DNA of 50,663 nucleotides from the NCBI GenBank assembly GCA_015233685.1, contig JADFXF010000005.1, forward strand, positions 1-50,663, given 5' to 3'. Source of the stretch: Nitrospirota bacterium. GTDB taxonomy: Bacteria > Nitrospirota > Thermodesulfovibrionia > Thermodesulfovibrionales > Magnetobacteriaceae. Position numbers and translations under genes: made by a program. Positions 9,492-19,054 of the stretch are shown here, one piece after another (the first letter of the stretch is position 1; every line of letters starts with the position of its first letter). The notes under the pieces were generated by a model. It had not been told where the DNA came from, searched no databases, and saw only the letters and a list, made by a program, of their open reading frames with translations.

Positions 9492-12400
9492 ATGGGAAGA
9501 AGGCGGCGGGGTTTTGGTAACTGTTTAAGCAGATACGTTCTTAGGGCGCTTATCTGCCTGGTTGCGCTCTTCAGTTACACCTTATCCTACTCTGCCATAA
9601 TAACAGACGGTACGGTAGGCTGGGGTGGAACGTTAGTTGGCCCGAAATTTATCATACCGGCGTCTATCGGAACAACTGTCGGCAATAACCTGTTTCAGAG
9701 TTTCAGTACGTTTAATATAATGACCGGAGAAAGCGCCACATTTACGGGTTCATCGAACATACAAAACGTCATAGCCCGCGTAACCGGCGGTTCGTCGTCT
9801 TCCATAGACGGCACGCTTAGTTGCAGCATATCGGGGGCTAATCTCTATTTAATAAATCCTGCAGGTGTGATGTTCGGCAAAAACGCCACACTTGACGTAA
9901 AGGGGTCGTTTTACGTAAGCACGGCAGATTACTTAAAACTCGCAGACGGCGGCAGGTATGACGCCAGGACCCCGTCAAACTCGATATTAACATCTGCCCC
10001 GCCGTCGGCCTTTGGCTTTTTGACAAGCAATCCGGCCGGTGTAACTGTAACCGGCGCCCTTCTTCAGGTCCCTAATGGGAAGACGATTTCCATAGTCGCG
10101 GGAGACATAAACATAACAAACGGTTATCTCTACGCCCCCGGCGGGCAGATAAACCTTGCGAGTGTCGCCTCAACTGGTGAGGCATTAATGTCATCATCCG
10201 GTACAAATGTTGATGGGTTTTCAGCCCTCGGCAATATCAATATGACGCAAACCGATACAACAGGAAAGACGATAAATGGTAATGAAATCGGCAACCTTGA
10301 CGTCAGCAATCAGACGGGAGGCTCCGGCAGCATTTACATTAGAGGAGGGAAATTTGTTATTGATAATGGGCAGATTGTTGCCGATACGTATGGAGGTTCC
10401 AATGGCGGAGGTGTTAATATCAATATTACCGGCGATATGAATCTTATTAATGGCGGCATTATAGAGTCTGATACAGCAGGAAATGGCAACGCAGGGCCAA
10501 TAAATATCAAATCGGGCAATCTATCGGTATCAGGATATGCTCTTCAGAATAATTCTATTAATGTGAGCGGGATATATAGTTCTACAACTGCTGCAGGAAA
10601 TGCCGGGAATATTAATATTGAAACAAATAATCTAAGTCTTACTACTGGTATAATTGGTACCTCATCGATAGGACACTCAGGGAATGCCGGAGATATAAAT
10701 ATAAAGGCTTCAGATTCAATTAATATGTCCGGTTATTACAATGCCGGCAGCAACGGTGTTTATGGAAGCGAGATCATTAGTTTAACATCCGGTAAAGGTA
10801 ATGCCGGTAGTATTGATATTCAAACAAATAATTTAAGTCTTACTGATCTCGGTACAATTAGTACTACTACCCGGTCAGGAAGTTCGGGAAATGCCGGCAA
10901 TATCAGGATAAAAGCGTCAAACACTATTAGTATATCCGGCTATTACGATGCCGGCGGCAATGGTGTTTATCCAAGTGGCATAATTAGCGAAACATACAGT
11001 ACAGGTGATGCGGGCAGTATTGATATTGATACAAATAATTTAAGTCTTACTAATGCAGGTGCAATTAGTACCTCTGCACGATCGGGTAGCTCTGGGAATG
11101 CTGGCAATATCAGTATAAAGGCTTCAAACACTATTAATATCTCCGGCTATTACGACGCCGACAACAATGTTGCTTATCCAAGCGAGATAGTTAGTGAAAC
11201 ATACGGTATAGGTAATGCCGGCAGTATTAATATTGATACAAATAATTTAAGCCTTACTAATGCAGGTGCAATTAGTACCTCTGCACGGTCGGGAAGCTCT
11301 GGAAATGCCGGCAATATCAGTATAAAGGCTTCAGATACCATTAATATATCCGGATATTACGACACCGGCAACAATGTTGCTTATCCAAGCGAGATAGTTA
11401 GTTTCACATACAGTACAGGGGATGCCGGCAGTATTAACATTGATACAAGATATTTAAGTCTTATTAATACAGGTGTAATTAATACCACTGCCCGGACGGG
11501 AAGTTCTGGAAATGCCGGCAATATCAGTATAAAGGCTTCAGACACTATTAATATATCAGGTTATTATAATGCAGGCGGCAATGGTTTTTATCAAAGCGGG
11601 ATATATAGTCAAACATACGGTAGAGGTGATGCTGGAAGCATTAATATTGAAACAAATAATTTAAATCTTACTGATACAGGAGTAATTACTACCACTGCCC
11701 AGTCGGGAAGCTCTGGTAATGCCGGCAGTATTACGATAAAGGCGTTAGATACCATTAATATATCCGGCTATTACGACGATGGTAGCAATGGTGTTGCTTC
11801 AAGCGGGATATATAGTCAAACATCCGGTGCAGGTGATGCCGGCAGTATTAATATTGAAGCAAAAAATTTAAGTCTTACTGATGCCGGCGCAATTGATACC
11901 TCTGCCGGGCCAAGAAGCTCTGGCAATGCCGGCAATATCAGTATAAAGGCGTCATATACCATTAATATATCCGGCTATTGTGATGCTGGCAGCAATGGTG
12001 TTTATCCAAGTTGGATAATTAGTGAAACATACAGTACAGGTGATGGTGGCAGTATTAATATTGAAACAAAATATTTAAGTCTTACTGATACCGGTGAAAT
12101 TAGTACCTCTGCCCGGTCGGGAAGCTCAGGCAACGCCGGCAATATTACTATAAAGGCGTCTGATTCTATTAATATATCCGGCTATTACGCCGTCAAATAT
12201 GGTATTTACGCCAGCGGTGTAGATAGTGAAACGTACGGTAAAGGTAATGCCGGCAGTATTGATATTCAAACAAAATATTTAAGTCTTACTAATGTTGGTG
12301 AAATTGATACTTCGTCCTCGTCGGCAAGCACAGGGAAAGCCGGTGATATTGCGATAAAGGCATCAGATACTATTAAGTTAGACGGTGAAAGTGGAATATA

Positions 12401-14675
12401 TAGTCAAACATACGGTAAAGGTAATGCCGGCGCTATTAATATCGAAACGAAAGATTTAACTATTGCCGGTGCTAGTGAAATTAATACGTCGGCCCGGTCG
12501 GGAAGCTCAGGCAACGCCGGCAATATTACTATAATAGCTTCAGATACTATTAATATATCCGGCTACTATGATGTCGGCGACGATGTCGTTTATTCAAGCG
12601 TGATAAGGAGTGAAACGTACGGTAAAGGCAACGCTGGCAGTATTGATATTCAAACAAACGACTTGAGTATTGCCAATACCGGTCTAATCAGCACCTCTGC
12701 ACTGTCGGGAAGCTCGGGCAACGCCGGCGATATTACTATAAAGGCGTCAGGTTCCATTAATATATCCGGCTATTACGATACCGGAAATGGTGGTATTTAT
12801 TCAAGCGGGGTATATAGCGAAACATACGGTAAAGGTAACGCCGGCAGTATTAGTGTTGAAACAAATAATTTAAATATTACCGACCTTGGTACAATCACAA
12901 CCACTGCAATGCCGGGAAGCACAGGCAGTGGCGGCAATATCAACATAAAGGCTTCAGATACTGTTGATATATCCGGCTATTACGCTGTCAGCGGTGGTGT
13001 TTATTCAACTGGTATATACAGTGAAACATACGGTAAAGGTGATGCAGGCAGTATTGATATTGAAACAAAAAACCTGACTCTTACCGATGTTGGTACAATT
13101 ACTACCACATCACTATCAGGAAGCACTGGCAAAAGTGGCAATATTACGATAAAGGCATCAGATTCTATTAATATTACCGGCTATTACGATGCCGACGATG
13201 GTGCTTATGTAAGTGGGATATATAGTGAAACATTAGGTAAAGGCGATGCCGGCAGTATTAATATTGAAACAAGTAATTTAAATATTTCCGATGCCGGTAG
13301 AATTAGCACCACTGCAATGTCGGGAAGCACCGGCAGCGGCGGCAATATCAACATAAAGGCTTCAGGTACTGTTAACATATCCGGCTATTACGCTGGCAGC
13401 GATGGTTTTTATTCAAGCGGGATATATAGCGAAACAGATGGTATAGGCAACGCTGGCAGTATCAACGTTGAAACAAGCAATTTAAATCTTGCCAATACCG
13501 GTTTAATTACTACGACTGCCAGGCCGGGAAGCACCGGCAGTGGCGGCAATATCAATATAACGGCTTCGGATACTATTAACATATCGGGCTATTACGCTGG
13601 CAGCGATAGTTTTTATTCAAGCGGGATATATAGTGAAACATCCGGCAAAGGCAGTGCCGGCGGCATTAATATAGAAACGAACAATTTAAGTCTTACCAAT
13701 GCCGGTACAATCAGCACTTCTGCTGATAGCGGAAGCACGGGGAATGCCGGCAATATTACGATAAATGCCTCGGATTCTATCTATATTTCCAATTATTTTG
13801 ACACCGGCAAAAATATTTATTCAAACGGGATCTTAAGCGATACATATGGCAGTGGCAAAGCCGGCGATATAACTATTTTGACAAAAAATCTAACCCTCGC
13901 CAATGTCGGCAAAATCAGCACCTCGGCAGAAAGCGGAAGCACTGGCAGCGGCGGCAACATCAGTGTGCTGGCCTTAGGCTCAATTAATATATCAGGGTTT
14001 TACACAAATGGTTATGATGTATATCAAAGCGGGATTTACAGTGAGACAAACTCCAGCGGCAATGCCGGAGATGTCACGCTTCTAAGCCGTAATCTTTATA
14101 TAGATGACAACGGATTAATTACGGCACGAAGCACCGGTACCGGCAACGCCGGCAACATTACGATTAAAACGGCCGAAACGCTTCAAATGAATAACGGCGG
14201 CGACATAGCGACCTCCTCGAAATATACAACCGGAGGCAACATAGATATAGCCGCCGCGGACATACGCCTTTATAACGACAGCGGTATAACCTCAAACGTA
14301 AGCAAGGGAAAAGACAAGGGCGGCAACATTACAATCTTAGCGGGCACGCTCTGCTTACTTGACAGAAGCGCAATCTCCGCGGACGCGGACACGGGATATG
14401 GTGGTGATATTACAATCAATGCCGACACTGTGTTTTTGTGGAATACGGAGAAGGCCCTTCACGCCTCCTCGACCATCAGTGGGCAAAGTGGAACAATTAC
14501 TATAAATTCACCGCTTACGGACATCTCCGGCTCTATGGTTGCACTGACCCCACGGTATCTTGAAGCTGAAAAACTGCTCCCGGAAAGCTGTGAGGCAAGA
14601 AGAAAAAGTAAAGGCTCGTTTGTAATCAAGGGACTGGGAAATCTCTCCCCATGGAATAGTAGGGTTTCATTTTAA
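9492..14675 (+). CDS. Two-partner-secretion exoprotein (TpsA, filamentous hemagglutinin-like)
   Basis: A large secreted beta-helical exoprotein, probably an adhesin, exported across the outer membrane by a TpsB partner. The true start is ATG 9492, preceded by GGGAGG at 9481-9486, giving 1727 residues; an upstream in-frame TTG at 9468 is before the SD. A basic signal peptide ends near YSA/I. The TPS secretion domain spans about residues 36-270 and contains LYLINPAGVMFG with NPAG at 122-125. About 17-18 imperfect repeats of about 69 residues follow, then a C-terminal region without an obvious anchor. It is the last gene of the plus-strand run CHAT-DUF928-TpsA. The cognate TpsB gene is immediately adjacent but convergent. 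Confidence 0.93.
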   Translation: MGRRRRGFGNCLSRYVLRALICLVALFSYTLSYSAIITDGTVGWGGTLVGPKFIIPASIGTTVGNNLFQSFSTFNIMTGESATFTGSSNIQNVIARVTGGSSSSIDGTLSCSISGANLYLINPAGVMFGKNATLDVKGSFYVSTADYLKLADGGRYDARTPSNSILTSAPPSAFGFLTSNPAGVTVTGALLQVPNGKTISIVAGDINITNGYLYAPGGQINLASVASTGEALMSSSGTNVDGFSALGNINMTQTDTTGKTINGNEIGNLDVSNQTGGSGSIYIRGGKFVIDNGQIVADTYGGSNGGGVNINITGDMNLINGGIIESDTAGNGNAGPINIKSGNLSVSGYALQNNSINVSGIYSSTTAAGNAGNINIETNNLSLTTGIIGTSSIGHSGNAGDINIKASDSINMSGYYNAGSNGVYGSEIISLTSGKGNAGSIDIQTNNLSLTDLGTISTTTRSGSSGNAGNIRIKASNTISISGYYDAGGNGVYPSGIISETYSTGDAGSIDIDTNNLSLTNAGAISTSARSGSSGNAGNISIKASNTINISGYYDADNNVAYPSEIVSETYGIGNAGSINIDTNNLSLTNAGAISTSARSGSSGNAGNISIKASDTINISGYYDTGNNVAYPSEIVSFTYSTGDAGSINIDTRYLSLINTGVINTTARTGSSGNAGNISIKASDTINISGYYNAGGNGFYQSGIYSQTYGRGDAGSINIETNNLNLTDTGVITTTAQSGSSGNAGSITIKALDTINISGYYDDGSNGVASSGIYSQTSGAGDAGSINIEAKNLSLTDAGAIDTSAGPRSSGNAGNISIKASYTINISGYCDAGSNGVYPSWIISETYSTGDGGSINIETKYLSLTDTGEISTSARSGSSGNAGNITIKASDSINISGYYAVKYGIYASGVDSETYGKGNAGSIDIQTKYLSLTNVGEIDTSSSSASTGKAGDIAIKASDTIKLDGESGIYSQTYGKGNAGAINIETKDLTIAGASEINTSARSGSSGNAGNITIIASDTINISGYYDVGDDVVYSSVIRSETYGKGNAGSIDIQTNDLSIANTGLISTSALSGSSGNAGDITIKASGSINISGYYDTGNGGIYSSGVYSETYGKGNAGSISVETNNLNITDLGTITTTAMPGSTGSGGNINIKASDTVDISGYYAVSGGVYSTGIYSETYGKGDAGSIDIETKNLTLTDVGTITTTSLSGSTGKSGNITIKASDSINITGYYDADDGAYVSGIYSETLGKGDAGSINIETSNLNISDAGRISTTAMSGSTGSGGNINIKASGTVNISGYYAGSDGFYSSGIYSETDGIGNAGSINVETSNLNLANTGLITTTARPGSTGSGGNINITASDTINISGYYAGSDSFYSSGIYSETSGKGSAGGINIETNNLSLTNAGTISTSADSGSTGNAGNITINASDSIYISNYFDTGKNIYSNGILSDTYGSGKAGDITILTKNLTLANVGKISTSAESGSTGSGGNISVLALGSINISGFYTNGYDVYQSGIYSETNSSGNAGDVTLLSRNLYIDDNGLITARSTGTGNAGNITIKTAETLQMNNGGDIATSSKYTTGGNIDIAAADIRLYNDSGITSNVSKGKDKGGNITILAGTLCLLDRSAISADADTGYGGDITINADTVFLWNTEKALHASSTISGQSGTITINSPLTDISGSMVALTPRYLEAEKLLPESCEARRKSKGSFVIKGLGNLSPWNSRVSF
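10589..14100 (+). repeat. Tandem repeat array of about 207 bp (69 codons) in the TpsA gene
   Basis: About 17-18 diverged copies are encoded, each following the pattern NAGSIxIxTNNLSLT, then ISTxxxSGSSGNAGN, IKASDTINISGYYD and a variable YxSGIxSETYGKG. Copies differ at many positions, so the array is old rather than freshly expanded. This periodicity is expected for a right-handed beta-helix. Confidence 0.88.
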
Positions 14676-14696
14676 AATACCCACGCAACACAGTTA

Positions 14697-16454
14697 TTAA
14701 AGCACCTGTGTGGTTAATTTAAAATAAACGCTTCTGTCCTGCAGGTCTTTATTGTTGACACTGACGTTTCTAAACGGGTGGGCGCCGTAGATTTGAAATA
14801 GGATCTTATCGGTAATTGCCCATTTAATTCCCAGGCCGGTGCCTGATATTGCCTTAGGCGCTGGCGTTACACTTTTTGTATTCCATGAATATCCATAATC
14901 AAAAAAAGGTACAAGCTGCACTATATCCGGCCTTGACCCCGAACCATAGATAGGGATGCGAAACTCTAACGAGGAAAAAATACCGTTATCCCTAACCAAT
15001 ACGTTATTCCTGTAGCCCCTGACGCTGTCCATGCCGCCGATTGAGAATTTCTCTAATGGCAGTAAGGGATCCTTTGAATACTGTGCGTCTGTGCGGACAA
15101 CTAACTGGTTTAGCGTGCCAAAGAGCCGCTCTATCCACTGAACTTGCCCCAGCCACGCTAAGAATTTACCGTCCGGGCCGCTTTCAGTCATTGTCGAGTT
15201 AAACGCGTCCACACCCACACTTATGGTGCAACGGGCGGCTATCACGCGGGTCTGGCTCCTCTGCGACCATTCCTGAAAAAACCTCAGCACAAATATATTT
15301 GTCCTGCCATCGCTGATTCCCTCGGTAAAAGAAAAACTCCGGCCAAGCAGAAATGTCTCTGAAAATCTCAAATCCGATGTAACCCCAAGCGTAAACTCCG
15401 TAGCCGTCGTCTTATAAAACGGGCGGCTTAGGGTCACGCCTAAGGACTTCACCCTGCTCTTTATGTCAAGGTTCTTAAAAGGGTCTTCTATTACAATTGT
15501 TTCGTTTTGCCTGTAATTTAGTTTCAGCGTGGTATCGTCAACGCTCAACGGTATCGCATACTCCGCCATCCCGTCCATCAATCCCTGTGTGTATGTGAAA
15601 CTCCCGCGTATAATGTCCCCATGTCCGGTTAAGTTTCGGTACGCGGCAAAGACATCCCCGCCGTATGAGCCTATGCTCGGCGAATGGTCATTACTGCCTT
15701 CGACAATAAGTGTCAACGGCTGGCTCTCCTGTACTTTAACCTTTAACGTGCCTTCACCTGCCCTTAAGCCGGGGATAAGCTCGGCATTCAGCCTTTGAAT
15801 CATCGGGTTTTGAAGCATGATTTGAAGGCCCTGCTGAAGTTCATTTACATTTAAATATGTGCCGGAGTAATACCTCAATTTTTTTCTTATATAGTCGGCG
15901 CTGAAGGATTTATTTCCTTCCACCTCTATCTCTGTAAGTTTACCTTCAATGGCTGAAAGGACTAATTCGCCGTTTTCTACCTTCTGGTCGGGAATCACTA
16001 CGCCGGAATTAATAAAGCCGTGTTTTATGTAGCATTCCGTCAAGGCGCGCCGAAGCTGTTCCAGTTCCATATAGCTTATCTCTCTGCCGATATAATTATT
16101 TGTTATAACACTTAGCTCATCGTCTTTAAGAATCGTATTGCCTTTAATTGTAATTTTATTAACATACACGGTAACGGCAGAACTCAGGCCATCATCTTTT
16201 ACCTCCGGCAAATCGGGAAGTGTGATATCTGGGGCGGATTTTTCAGGTCTTAGTTCAGGAAGCGGCGCCAATTGCATATTTTGCTGAGTTGACGGGTCAA
16301 TACTATGAAAATGGTCTGAATATGTCTCCGCATATATTGCCTGCGGCATGATGACAGACAGGACGAGTAAAGGCAAAATTATCATATACGCCGCAACTTT
16401 GGCGTTGCGCGCTGAATTCAATTGAAACCGCCTGTTTTGTTCATTTGAAGCCAT
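14697..16454 (-). CDS. TpsB outer-membrane transporter (ShlB/FhaC/HecB family)
   Basis: This Omp85-superfamily pore exports the neighbouring TpsA protein. The 585-residue protein has an N-terminal signal segment ending near IYA/E and two POTRA domains at about 92-240 (for example KITIKGNTILKDDEL and IEVEGNKSFSADYI). The rest is a 16-strand barrel ending in a hydrophobic C-terminal strand (VYFKLTTQVL). The conserved L6-loop motif VRGYR is at residues 478-482. The gene faces tpsA tail to tail, 21 bases apart, and diverges from the CHASE2-cyclase gene across 97 bases. Separate transcription from its substrate is unusual for TPS pairs. No clear SD precedes the ATG. Confidence 0.93.
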   Translation of the reverse strand: MASNEQNRRFQLNSARNAKVAAYMIILPLLVLSVIMPQAIYAETYSDHFHSIDPSTQQNMQLAPLPELRPEKSAPDITLPDLPEVKDDGLSSAVTVYVNKITIKGNTILKDDELSVITNNYIGREISYMELEQLRRALTECYIKHGFINSGVVIPDQKVENGELVLSAIEGKLTEIEVEGNKSFSADYIRKKLRYYSGTYLNVNELQQGLQIMLQNPMIQRLNAELIPGLRAGEGTLKVKVQESQPLTLIVEGSNDHSPSIGSYGGDVFAAYRNLTGHGDIIRGSFTYTQGLMDGMAEYAIPLSVDDTTLKLNYRQNETIVIEDPFKNLDIKSRVKSLGVTLSRPFYKTTATEFTLGVTSDLRFSETFLLGRSFSFTEGISDGRTNIFVLRFFQEWSQRSQTRVIAARCTISVGVDAFNSTMTESGPDGKFLAWLGQVQWIERLFGTLNQLVVRTDAQYSKDPLLPLEKFSIGGMDSVRGYRNNVLVRDNGIFSSLEFRIPIYGSGSRPDIVQLVPFFDYGYSWNTKSVTPAPKAISGTGLGIKWAITDKILFQIYGAHPFRNVSVNNKDLQDRSVYFKLTTQVL

Positions 16455-16499
16455 TATAAAATATTAATTGTATGGATTGCAATATTTATTAACCATCGC

Positions 16500-16527
16500 C
16501 GGCACGAGGAGATGGTTGCCCGTGCCG
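16500..16527. repeat. Inverted repeat between divergent tpsB and cyclase genes
   Basis: CGGCACG at 16500-16506 and its exact complement CGTGCCG at 16521-16527 flank a 14-base centre. It lies between the starts of the two divergent genes and overlaps the probable -35 of the cyclase promoter, so it may be an operator. It could also be chance. Confidence 0.35.
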
Positions 16528-16546
16528 TGCACTATTGTGATATAAT
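16516..16546 (+). promoter_or_regulatory. Extended -10 promoter predicting leaderless CHASE2-cyclase mRNA
   Basis: A perfect TGnTATAAT (TGATATAAT, 16538-16546) ends five bases before the ATG at 16552. A weak -35 TTGCCC lies at 16516-16521. Transcription would begin at or next to the start codon, and no SD is present, so the mRNA should be leaderless. The acetolactate decarboxylase relic at 36061 has the same nine-base element six bases before its GTG. Confidence 0.6.
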
Positions 16547-16551
16547 CCTTT

Positions 16552-18471
16552 ATGAAATCGATATTAAAAAAAGCGAAATCGCCAATTTTCGTATGCTTTA
16601 CCATAACAGTTCTCATATGTGCGGTTGTCATTATGGTACGTAACTACGGGTATTTGCAAATAATCGAACTGGCCGGCGGCGAATTGGCCGCATATGATGG
16701 ATTTTTAAAATTCTCTCTGCGGGGCGCAAAACCGGACAATAATATAGTAATCATATCTATGAGTGAAACGGATATTCACAAATATGGAAGGTGGCCGATG
16801 ACCGACCAAACGATGGCCGAGCTTCTTAGGAACTTAAGCGAATACAGTCCCTGCGTAATCGCAGTAGATATATACAGAGATATCCCCGTCCCAGCGGGAA
16901 GCGATAATCTTACAAGAGTTCTCCATGAGCTGAACAATGTCATCATGGCCAAAAAAATCGGAAACGATTCAGAGACTGATGTGCCAGGGCCGTATATGCT
17001 AAGCAACCCCGACAGGGTAGGCTTTACAGACTTTCCCCTTGACCCTGACGGTGTAATAAGGCGAGGGCTGCTGTTTGCTGGAAACGGTGAAACAACGTCG
17101 GCGTCGTTTTCGCTGCTTACGTCCCTCATTTTTTTGCAAGACAAGGGCATAACGCCGCAGCCGGGGGCACTAAACCCCGCGCACATGCGACTAGGCAATA
17201 CAACCTTTGTACCGCTTAGTCCTAATGATGGCGGCTATGTTGGCGGCGATATGGCAGGGTATCAATTCCTGATGGATTTCAAGGGCGGGCCGTTTACCAG
17301 ATATTCTCTTTACGATGTATTGGAGAAAAGGATACCCGGTAACGCACTACGCAGCAAGGCAATTATCGTAGGAGTAGAGGCGGTAAGTGTTAAAGACTAT
17401 TTCGTTACGCCGCTCAAATCCACACTGGCCACCTCTGGTGTGGAGATGCACGCATTCGCGGTGAGCCAATTAATCAGGGCAGCCCTTGGGGGAGATAAAC
17501 CCATGTCCTTTATAGGTGATCGCTATAAGTGGGCATGGATTTTTATATGGGGATTAGTTGGGTGGGCACTGGGTTTGAGAATACGCTCTTTCCCTAAATT
17601 TCTTGCCATGGCCGCGGGGGCGGCAGTGCTCTTAATCGCGTCGGCTTATACTACCTTCTCCGGTGGGCTTTGGATACCGGTTGTGCCGCCTGCCTTGTCA
17701 CTGCTTTTTTCGGCATCTCTGGTGACGGCATATAAATCGTATACGGAGGGTGCCGACAGGTCTCAGATTATGCAGTTGTTCTCAAGGCACGTTTCAAAAG
17801 ATGTAGCCGAAGCGATATGGGAAGACCGTGATAGTTTCCTTGAAAACGGCCGCCCTCGTCCGCAAAAACTCACTGCAACCGTGCTGTTCACCGATTTAAA
17901 GGGTTTTACATCGGTATCCGAGACGCTTCAACCTCAACCTTTGATGGACTGGCTTAACGAGTACATGGAAGCGATGGCCGGTGTCATAATCAAACACGGT
18001 GGGGTTATAAATAAATACATCGGCGACGCCATAATGGCCGTATTTGGTGTTCCCATAGCAAGACACACTCAGGAGGATATAGGTAAAGATGCAATAAACG
18101 CTGTCACATGTGCCGTTGAGATGGGCATCGTGCTTACACGTTTAAAGGCTGACTGGGTAAGGCGCAATATGCCGGTTATTGACATGCGCGTTGGGATATA
18201 TACAGGGGAGTTAGTTGCCGGTTCTTTCGGCAGCTCCGAGCGCCTTGAATACACGGTAATTGGCGATACGGTAAATATCGCATCCCGTCTGGAGAGTTTT
18301 GACAAGGACTACTGTGACCCGGAATTTGCGGACCCGGCCTGCCGCATATTGATTGGCGGCACTACATTTAAATACCTCAAAGGAAGGTTCAGGACAAAAG
18401 AAGCCGGCAATGTGGCTCTAAAGGGGAAAGAGGAGAAAGTAAACATCTATCTGATCGGAGGCTCTGCATAA
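16552..18471 (+). CDS. CHASE2 sensor adenylate/guanylate cyclase (class III)
   Basis: A membrane receptor cyclase of 639 residues making cAMP, or less likely cGMP, in response to an extracytoplasmic signal. An N-terminal transmembrane segment (about 12-30) leads to a CHASE2 domain (about 40-310), including SMSETDIHKYGRWP and VGFTDFPLDPDGVIRR. Three transmembrane helices follow at about 325-395 and a class III catalytic domain at about 435-630. Metal-binding Asp448 (LFTDLKGFT) and Asp492 (KYIGDAIMA) are present, as are Lys488, Thr568 (EYTVIGD), Asn575 and Arg579. The Lys/Thr purine pair suggests a class IIIb adenylate cyclase. The gene diverges from tpsB, so the CHASE2 signal may be linked to the secreted adhesin system. 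Confidence 0.92.
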   Translation: MKSILKKAKSPIFVCFTITVLICAVVIMVRNYGYLQIIELAGGELAAYDGFLKFSLRGAKPDNNIVIISMSETDIHKYGRWPMTDQTMAELLRNLSEYSPCVIAVDIYRDIPVPAGSDNLTRVLHELNNVIMAKKIGNDSETDVPGPYMLSNPDRVGFTDFPLDPDGVIRRGLLFAGNGETTSASFSLLTSLIFLQDKGITPQPGALNPAHMRLGNTTFVPLSPNDGGYVGGDMAGYQFLMDFKGGPFTRYSLYDVLEKRIPGNALRSKAIIVGVEAVSVKDYFVTPLKSTLATSGVEMHAFAVSQLIRAALGGDKPMSFIGDRYKWAWIFIWGLVGWALGLRIRSFPKFLAMAAGAAVLLIASAYTTFSGGLWIPVVPPALSLLFSASLVTAYKSYTEGADRSQIMQLFSRHVSKDVAEAIWEDRDSFLENGRPRPQKLTATVLFTDLKGFTSVSETLQPQPLMDWLNEYMEAMAGVIIKHGGVINKYIGDAIMAVFGVPIARHTQEDIGKDAINAVTCAVEMGIVLTRLKADWVRRNMPVIDMRVGIYTGELVAGSFGSSERLEYTVIGDTVNIASRLESFDKDYCDPEFADPACRILIGGTTFKYLKGRFRTKEAGNVALKGKEEKVNIYLIGGSA

Positions 18472-18521
18472 CCATGTCATAGATGAGAGGCGGTAACACT
18501 GGTGCCGAGTCCATTCAATAC

Positions 18522-18767
18522 CTAATATTCTGCGGCAACTTCATTTATGTGTTCGTCATTCACGATGGTGCTGCACTCTGAATGACCTAAGCCATAAACC
18601 GGGGCTGTGCCAAAGAAATTAATGCCATGTTCAAATGCCTCGCATACCAGGGCAATGGAGTCATCCTCCGGCACGTCCTTATGAAATAGCTCTCCGACCA
18701 TTTCCCACGTGCCAAAGGTAATCGGCGTTACGTAAAGGTCAGTGCTTCCAAATTGCTTTGCTCTCAT
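18522..18767 (-). pseudogene. Truncated aldo/keto reductase paralogue
   Basis: This 81-codon frame copies the first 64 residues of the reductase at 4585-5529 (for example TPITFGTWEM, PEDDSIAL, GINFF and TAPVYGLGHSE). It then switches to an unrelated 17-residue tail ending in a stop. The catalytic Asp is replaced by Gly (FFGTAP), and the Lys and His of the tetrad are missing. The upstream region is also duplicated: the promoter block, AAGGTGCGTG and the GGTAAGACATG start context are all recognisable, but about 50 extra bases separate them. It is almost certainly non-functional as an enzyme. Confidence 0.85.
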
Positions 18768-18838
18768 GTCTTACCTTTTCTTTTTTAAGCTGCCGCAGTC
18801 ATAATTCGATGCCCGACAGCTATTTTACACGCACCTTT

Positions 18839-18847
18839 ATGATAGCA
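18839..18847 (-). promoter_or_regulatory. Duplicated extended -10 element of the truncated reductase
   Basis: On the minus strand TGCTATCAT at 18847-18839 is followed by AAAGGTGCGTG, matching the promoter and leader of the intact reductase (4556-4575). It may still fire, producing a leader with about 50 inserted bases, part of which can fold because AGCTG and CAGCT flank it. Confidence 0.5.
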
Positions 18848-18892
18848 TAATCTTTTCCCCTGCTGGTGATACTCTCATTTTTTTTCACGGGG

Positions 18893-18920
18893 TTGACTTT
18901 TCTGTTGACAACCATATACG
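18893..18920 (+). promoter_or_regulatory. Possible promoter of the giant repeat protein gene
   Basis: TTGACT at 18893-18898 and TATACG at 18915-18920 are separated by 16 bases; a second TTGACA lies at 18905-18910. The leader to ATG 19055 would be about 130 bases. I recognised no riboswitch in it. Confidence 0.35.
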
Positions 18921-19054
18921 ATTATTAATGGGGGTGGGCTATGTTTAAGTTTTTTGTGTGAATTTGGAAGGGTTTCCTGTCAATCATTGAGCTGTCGTGA
19001 TGGCGGGTATGTCTTTTCGTAATGGTTTGTAATACAGGGCGGGAGGATGTGGCA

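Noticed and set aside
18768-18830. Selenocysteine or frameshift explanation for the short reductase copy
   Set aside because: The sequence after the break is not homologous to the reductase in any frame, so it is a truncation by recombination and not a recoding event.
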